The position numbers were made by a program, and so were the translations under genes. This document shows positions 58,840 to 64,000 of a stretch of DNA of 64,000 nt, piece after piece. The notes under the pieces were generated by a model. That model saw nothing but the letters and a program-made list of their open reading frames with translations, made no database searches and was not told the DNA's origin. Within the stretch, counting starts at the first letter, position 1. Each line of letters begins with the position of its first letter. The DNA lies in contig CM075939.1 in the NCBI GenBank assembly GCA_038030265.1, forward strand, positions 18,705,253 to 18,769,252. Direction: 5' to 3'. Source of the DNA: Corythucha ciliata (Eukaryota > Arthropoda > Insecta > Hemiptera > Tingidae).

Positions 58840-60615
58840 GCGCTCTTTTCTAAACTTGAGCAGCAAAGTTTTATCCCGTGAATTAGCCATGTTTCTTAAC
58901 TTTCCTCAAGTTGGATTATTCCTCAATTTCAGCTGCAAATTACCAATTTTTTAGCTGGGACCAGGGAATTAGCACTTACTCAGTTTGAGCTTAATGTAAG
59001 CTTTTTTTTTTTCTTTTTTTTTTTCTTTTCTTCTTTTTTTTTTTTTTTTGAGCGTTTCACTCAATTTTAGCCGCAAATAGCGGGTTTTTCTCAATTATTG
59101 CCACAAATTAGGATTTTCTTTATTCACCACTCGCTCTATGGATTATAGCGATTTTTCCCAGTCTTAGCCAGGAATTTGCGGGTTTTTCACACATGGTCAT
59201 AAATTGGCGATTTCTCTCTATCCTCCTCAGTTGCCTGCAGAAGCTGCGAAATAGCTAATTTATAATTTTTTGGAAATAAAAATTGGTAATAAATTGAAAT
59301 TTTTCTCAAGATTTCCCTCATTTTAGCCACGAATTAGTGCTTTTTCTTAATTTCAGCTGCGTAGTAGCGTTTCAAAACCGTGAATTAGCTAACTTTGTTA
59401 ATTTTAGCCACGAAATTACGTTTTCCGATATTTTAGCTACGAACTGGCAATTCTTTCAGTTTTGACTGCGATTTAGCTCCTTGTTTTTTTTTATTTGAGG
59501 CTTAAAATCAACCGTCTCTTAATTTTAGCCGGGGTCAGTATCGATTTTCTCAATACTAGCCGCAAATTAGCGGTTTTTTTTACATTTTGGATCCGCATTA
59601 GCAATTTGGTTTTACTTTTAGCAATAGATTAGCGCATCTTCTCAGTTCTAGCCTCAAATAAGCGTTTTTTGTCTGTTTTGTTTTTGTTTTGTTTTGTTTT
59701 TGTTTGTTTGTTTTGTTTTTGTTTTGTTTTTGTTTGTTTTGTTTGGTTTTTTGTTTTTGTTTTTGTTTTTTGTTATTGTTTTTTTGTTTGTTTGTACTTA
59801 TAGCCAAGAATCGGCGTTTTTCTCAATTTTTCTAGTCGGGAATAGCACTTTTTCTAAATTTTAGCTGAAAACAAGAGTCGGGCAAATTATTGGATTTATG
59901 CCCCGGCTAATCAGTGAATTTTTCAATATTGTTAGCTGCGTTTTTTTACATGTTAGTCCCGCATTTACATTTTGTCTTTGAGTTTTTGCTAGGGGTTAGC
60001 GTTTTGGTTTATTATTCATTCTGAAAATACACCTATGTTTCCGGTTTTTTTTTTTTTTTTTTTTATGTTTTTGAACATGTCTAGATTTCATGTCTGGAAT
60101 GTCTGTCCGCCGCCCGGGCCATATGTTGCCCTAGGATTGCTCGAAAAAACTCGTTCTTTCGCACATAAACTCCGTTTAGGATCTATTCATCCTAAACATC
60201 TGATCAGTTTGATCAACTAATTCCCTGGGTTTTTATGGGCCAAAAGCGGGTCCAAAATGGGGATTTTCAAAGGTTTTGAGATCATAAGGGTGTGTAGTGT
60301 CGATTTTCATGTAATTTCAAGCCGGATTTGGCTAAAAACATGGCTACCCATGTGCAAAATTTGCAGCGTTTTTTGTGTTAAGTTTTAGCCTCGAACGGAA
60401 GCTTTATACGCATTTGCGTTCGTCAATTTAAGCCAGGATGTAGTGATTTTCCCCAATGATAGCTGCGGGTTAGCGTTTTTTCTCGATGTTAGCAGCCCAT
60501 TAGCGTTACTATCGCTAGAATTAGCGATTTTCCTCATTTCAGTCACTAATTGGCGTGATCCTCATTTTCAGCTGCAGATTATCCATTTCTCCATTTTCAG
60601 CAGCGAATGGGGAAC
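58840..60615. repeat. Degenerate satellite, 29-30-bp unit (family 2), array 2
   Basis: The same unit as at 44.0-45.7 kb (CAATTTTAGCCGCGAATTAG type), more eroded. It is interrupted by T-rich runs (58999-59048) and a TTTTG/TTTGT microsatellite (59655-59795). From about 60070 to 60400 the repeat is replaced by unique sequence, then resumes. Confidence 0.85.
59655..59795. repeat. (TTTTGT)n-like microsatellite
   Basis: A T/G-only tract of GTTTTTGTTTTGTTTTG type inside the satellite array. Confidence 0.9.
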
Positions 60616-61614
60616 TTGCATGAATGCCCGATTAGGGAGAAAAGCATACCTACCGGTGAATTGGCACATGAGCAGAAGTATTTCTACGGCAGTTGCGGCC
60701 CGATTGGTGCGTCTGGTGATTTTTTAAAATAAATTTTAAAGTACTTTGGTTGGGGATGGATGGTGCGAAGGGAAACTACGTCAATGTGCAGTTGTGAAGC
60801 ATTCGAGGGAACTCTAAAATGTTTTGTTTACAAAATAACAAGGAGAATTGAACCCCATAAAACGCGTCTTCCCTCTTGTTCCCAATTCCTATCCATTTCA
60901 TTAACTGCCCTTTGACGTAATCAAAACCCCACTCAAAATGTTTAAAAAATAACCTTGATTGCTTTTTTCAATGTTTATTGTGAGCTATTGTCTTGTTGAA
61001 GAGCCCTCTTCAACATACACCACTGCTTGAAAAATGTGCCAGTTCGGGGGTCCATCCCCGAGTGGGCCCGGGGCGGTCCATCCCCCTCGCCGCTACCTCG
61101 GTACGCTACTGCTTCTAGAATGTTAAAGTGTAATCACTGCATGCTTGCATGCAATGTTTCAAACAAACCTCTTGTGAACTCGTGAGATGTACTAATTGAT
61201 TCTTCCGCGTGTAAGCGAATACATTTTGAGGGACTTTAGAAAGCTTAGGAGAACCCAATTCTTTATGCCAAGAAGACTTTGCAATTGACAGCTTATTATG
61301 CGCCCAGATGGTTGGCTAAATCCATCAAATTTGTCCCAATTGATGACAAGATTGACATTGCTTTTGCGCTCTTGTTCCTTAGGATTTGAGATAAATAATA
61401 TATTTTCTGATACCGACTAAGAACTTCCCACTATAATCTTGGAACCATGATCACAACAGGGAACAAAATGGTCACCAGTTAATTTAATGTTTTTGCTCTA
61501 TCGTTGATTATTTTGTCATATATCCACGGCTAAATGAGCATTTGTTCCAAATACAGGCTAGCATTAGTCATGAGGATTAGGGGTGTTTGGATTTTTAGCC
61601 AAGAAAAACTGTTA
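60616..61614. other. Non-coding intron sequence
   Basis: A GC-rich patch at 61040-61120 (GGGGCGGTCCATCCCC) ends GGTACGCTACTG, the complement of a hAT-like CAGTAGCGTACC terminus. The partner was not found. Confidence 0.4.
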
Positions 61615-61790
61615 TGCATGCATGAAAATGTAGCCGTAGGAGCCTACGTTGTCTGTCTTCCCTCGTTGAGGTGCGTTAAAAACGAACCGGTTTCGGCTGC
61701 TCGCCGAGCAGAAACCGGTTCGTTTTTAACGCACCTCAACGAGGGAAGACAGACAACGTAGGCTCCTACGGCTACAGTTTCATGCATGCA
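61615..61790. mobile_element. Near-perfect foldback (about 85-bp arms, almost no loop)
   Basis: TGCATGCATGAAAATGTAGC on the left is the complement of the right end, with one substitution. Pairing then continues through GCCGTAGGAGCCTACG, GTTGTCTGTCTTCCCTCG and AAAAACGAACCGGTTTC to a centre at about 61702, broken only by a 3-base indel. Sequence after 61790 (ACTAACCCTCGTAGTCTAAG) matches the half-copy at 31407 but is not mirrored on the left. So one full unit plus an inverted partial copy is the likely structure. Confidence 0.85.
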
Positions 61791-61799
61791 TTACCTACT

Positions 61800-62538
61800 A
61801 ACCCTCGTAGTCTAAGCGATAACACTAACAATATCAAGAGAAACTGTTTTGTTTTTGCTTAATGAATCGCATTCAGCATCGATTCTACGTACATCGTCAT
61901 TTTACGCTCGCCATTGGCATAAAGTCAGGTAGAAAAACTCTTTTTTGGGCCCAGATTCTTCAATACTCTCGGAAACTGTTCGTCACTACCCCTCAGAATC
62001 TGATTTTACGGTCAGAAAACCAGTAATTAAGCCACCGGAGAAAATTGCAACATATTATTATAGCGAACGTATTATACGGAATACGGATGTTGGTCGTTCG
62101 ACTGCAGAGAGAAGCACGATGTGCACATTCATTGTGATCTTCCTTTCTTCAACCCTACTTTCATTTAGCTTCCTAGGAATAGCCTCCCCCCCCCCTTATA
62201 CTATTTTTTGTTACGCAACTGCTCCCCGCCAAGTTTTGGTGCGTACTCCTGACACTTACCGCAGTCTTCTCCATAGAAACGCACGAGAGGCCTTAAAAAA
62301 TAGCAGTAAATAATTTTTATTTGACTTTCCCTTCCTTTCGGGTAAACTCGAAAGTTTTCTACAAACCTCCTTGACCTCTCCTGTACTACGCTTCTTACTT
62401 AATTAGTCGAGTTTTAAAGTGAACTGTATAGCCCCCCTCAACTGCGTTCACGGCTCCAGCGCCACCTTTTCTTAGAAACTGCGGTAAACTCTCAGCTTCC
62501 ATTTTCTCCTCTCACAAAGTTTTACTATCTTGTTTCAG
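61800..62538. other. Non-coding intron sequence before the stalk exon
   Basis: A 122-codon open frame at 61945-62313 shows no domain. The acceptor is ATCTTGTTTCAG, ending at 62538. Confidence 0.45.
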
Positions 62539-62628
62539 ATATTCCAACTCCAACCACAACTATTGCTTCGACCGTTGCCACAGAAGAAATAACGACAATG
62601 GTGACGACGTCGACGACGACGACGAAAG
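62539..62628 (+). CDS. DIP/lachesin-like Ig protein, Thr-rich stalk exon
   Basis: Phase 1 in and out, with donor GTAAAG at 62629. It encodes HIPTPTTTIASTVATEEITT, then MVTTSTTTTK. The stretch is Thr/Ser-rich, typical of an O-glycosylated stalk linking Ig3 to the membrane anchor. The intron before it is about 9.1 kb. The coding repeats of ACG near the 3' end are microsatellite-like and may vary in length. Confidence 0.9.
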
Positions 62629-62699
62629 GTAAAGGGGATGACAAATTCATGCGGATTCAAATTACTTGACTAAAATTTGTGACTATGTTTTTTGAGAAG

Positions 62700-62846
62700 G
62701 TGTGCCTAAATTGAAACACGAGAAAAAGAAGCCAAAGGAGAGGAAAAAAAATCAACAGTCTCAGCAACAGCAAAAAGTCGTTCAGCAAATCAACGATATT
62801 GCTCGCACGCCTGAAGCTCGTGAGGAGATTCACGTATCACAGCCAG
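62700..62846 (+). CDS. Candidate cassette exon of the DIP gene, Lys/Gln-rich
   Basis: 147 bp with phase 1 at both ends, so it can be skipped or included without changing frame. The acceptor follows TATGTTTTTTGAGAAG and the donor is GTATAG at 62847. It encodes PKLKHEKKKPKERKKNQQS, then a QQQQKVVQQINDIA helix-like part. It lies only 71 bp after the stalk exon. If not spliced out at 62847, the frame runs 28 more codons to a stop at 62930-62932, which would give a shorter, unanchored C-terminus. The acceptor tract is modest. The charge-rich content is unlike the Thr-rich neighbour. The coding status is inference from phase and splice sites. Confidence 0.5.
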
Positions 62847-62849
62847 GTA

Positions 62850-63802
62850 TAGACAAAGTCTTAATACCTCTTCACAATTTTGAAACAATTTTAAGTGGTT
62901 TCTACACCAATGCGAGTTTGCGGCAAAAATAAATAAATTAAATTCCTCTTACACAACGTTCAAAACATCTAACGTGAATTATCCGCCACAAATTCGCGTT
63001 GGTGTAAGAACTGTTCAAATTAACCTGATCGTGAAACATTTTTGTGCGTCAGCAAATTGATGACAAATGAATTTATTTTGGCTACATTTTTAAAACTTCG
63101 CTAACATATCCCAATAACTGTGCCATGTAAAGGCAAGTAAAGGTATATAAACATATATGTATTCAGGGAAAACATTTGGTTAGAGTTAGTACGAGGGGGC
63201 CATTCAGATTGCATGCACCGAGTCAAATACATATAACGTGATAATGGAAAACAACAAGTGAGGTCACAGGACTCGGGATGCTTGTTTGTTTACAAGGCAG
63301 TTCACCTTGATGTATTTTTAATCCATTTTGCTTTTATTTACGGATTTATTTTCGCACTTTTTCTATTACTAGATAAAATTAAAAATTCGATATCATCAGA
63401 TTAATTTTCATTCTGTTAGAAACCACTCCCTGCCATCATCGACTTATTCAATTGCAATTTAGTTTAAAGCTTAGAAACCTCATTTTCTATGGCTTTGTAA
63501 TGATATTAACTTCCACATCTTCCTCTAGAAGGTATCACATTACTCGTTCAATTTTATTATCTTCTACTAAAAGCTCCTCTAAGTAATTAGTTCGCCGCCT
63601 CCCCTGCATAACGCTTTTTACTACTTCCGGGGTTTGTGCGTTAACTTTCAATGCATAATTACCCATAATGAGTTAATTAAATGAGGGAATCAAACAATGG
63701 GAATTCAGTGCTATTTTTCATCAGGAATTTATACGCCTTTTTCACTCAAGTTCAAATTGCTTTAATCCCACCGCTTTTTTTTTTTTTTTTTTTTTTTTCC
63801 AG
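62850..63802. other. Last intron in the window
   Basis: AT-rich. A 23-base T-run directly before AG at 63801-63802 is the polypyrimidine tract of the next exon. Nothing else recognised. Confidence 0.6.
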
Positions 63803-64000
63803 ATCGAGTTAAAGTTGAAGATAATCGGTCGGAAACCAAAATGGATCGCTCGCATTTTCCATCCAGCGGTGGAGCCGCCTCACAACGGCGGCGACTAACG
63901 GTGGGAAGCGGCAGTCTTCTCATCCTACTTCTCTGGATTTCTGTCGCCCCCAGCGCTCTATCGTCACTTCTGTCGAACTTCTATCCCTTTGTACTTCAAT
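63803..64000 (+). CDS. DIP/lachesin-like Ig protein, C-terminal exon (partial)
   Basis: Phase 1 in, and open to the window end. It encodes RVKVEDNRSETKMDRSHFPS, a basic/Gly-Ser segment (GGAASQRRRLTVGSGS), then the hydrophobic LLILLLWISVAPSALSS and a further apolar stretch. A small-residue patch followed by a hydrophobic C-tail is the form of a GPI-anchor signal, as expected for many DIPs and lachesin; a transmembrane helix is the alternative. The stop codon is beyond 64000. Confidence 0.85.

Noticed and set aside
61945..62313. 122-codon open frame upstream of the stalk exon
   Set aside because: The composition is unremarkable with one hydrophobic stretch. No splice or family evidence.

Overview
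This window is insect nuclear DNA, plausibly from a hemipteran; the lineage is my inference and I have no database match. It is dominated by one large neuronal immunoglobulin-superfamily gene on the + strand, of the DIP (Dpr-interacting protein) / lachesin-like type. I can place seven constitutive exons (7672-7769, 47132-47339, 47903-48061, 49823-49951, 50009-50146, 53271-53420, 62539-62628), the start of a C-terminal exon (63803 to the window end) and one candidate phase-1/phase-1 cassette exon (62700-62846). They encode three Ig domains, a Thr-rich stalk and a hydrophobic C-tail that looks like a GPI-anchor signal. The signal peptide exons lie before the window and the stop codon lies after it. 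The intron between the first two exons is about 39 kb and holds most of the mobile DNA.

Two apparently intact genes sit inside DIP introns on the opposite strand. One, at 27826-28976, is a two-exon tyrosine recombinase of Crypton type with its catalytic residues retained. The other, at 48101-49060, is an intronless, secreted, trypsin-fold serine protease homologue in which all three catalytic-triad positions are substituted.

The left edge (1-3500) holds 5'-truncated non-LTR retrotransposon copies: an I/R1-like LINE with reverse transcriptase and RNase H, a bare LINE 3' tail, and a second LINE type on the minus strand. A related LINE at 40.3-42.8 kb has lost its RNase H segment and has several frameshifts. 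A LINE C-terminal fragment lies at 31.66-32.28 kb on the minus strand.

DNA-transposon remnants are dense. Several have target-site duplications visible in the sequence: a hAT-type element at 9063-10411 (8 bp, with a tRNA-derived SINE inside it), a Mutator-like MITE at 25082-25371 (9 bp), a foldback at 26575-26843 (4 bp), a Harbinger-like MITE at 30696-30811 (TTA), and a MITE at 35083-35225 inserted in another MITE whose empty copy lies at 58 kb.

Four large blocks are degenerate tandem repeats (about 35.6-38.3, 38.3-40.2, 44.0-45.7 and 58.8-60.6 kb), with shorter arrays at 10.5-10.9 and 11.85-12.2 kb. The repeat units of 30 and 20 bp appear related to one another. At least one array is enclosed by hAT-like transposon ends with a near-perfect target duplication. 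Outside these items I see AT-rich intron sequence with microsatellites and no convincing further genes.
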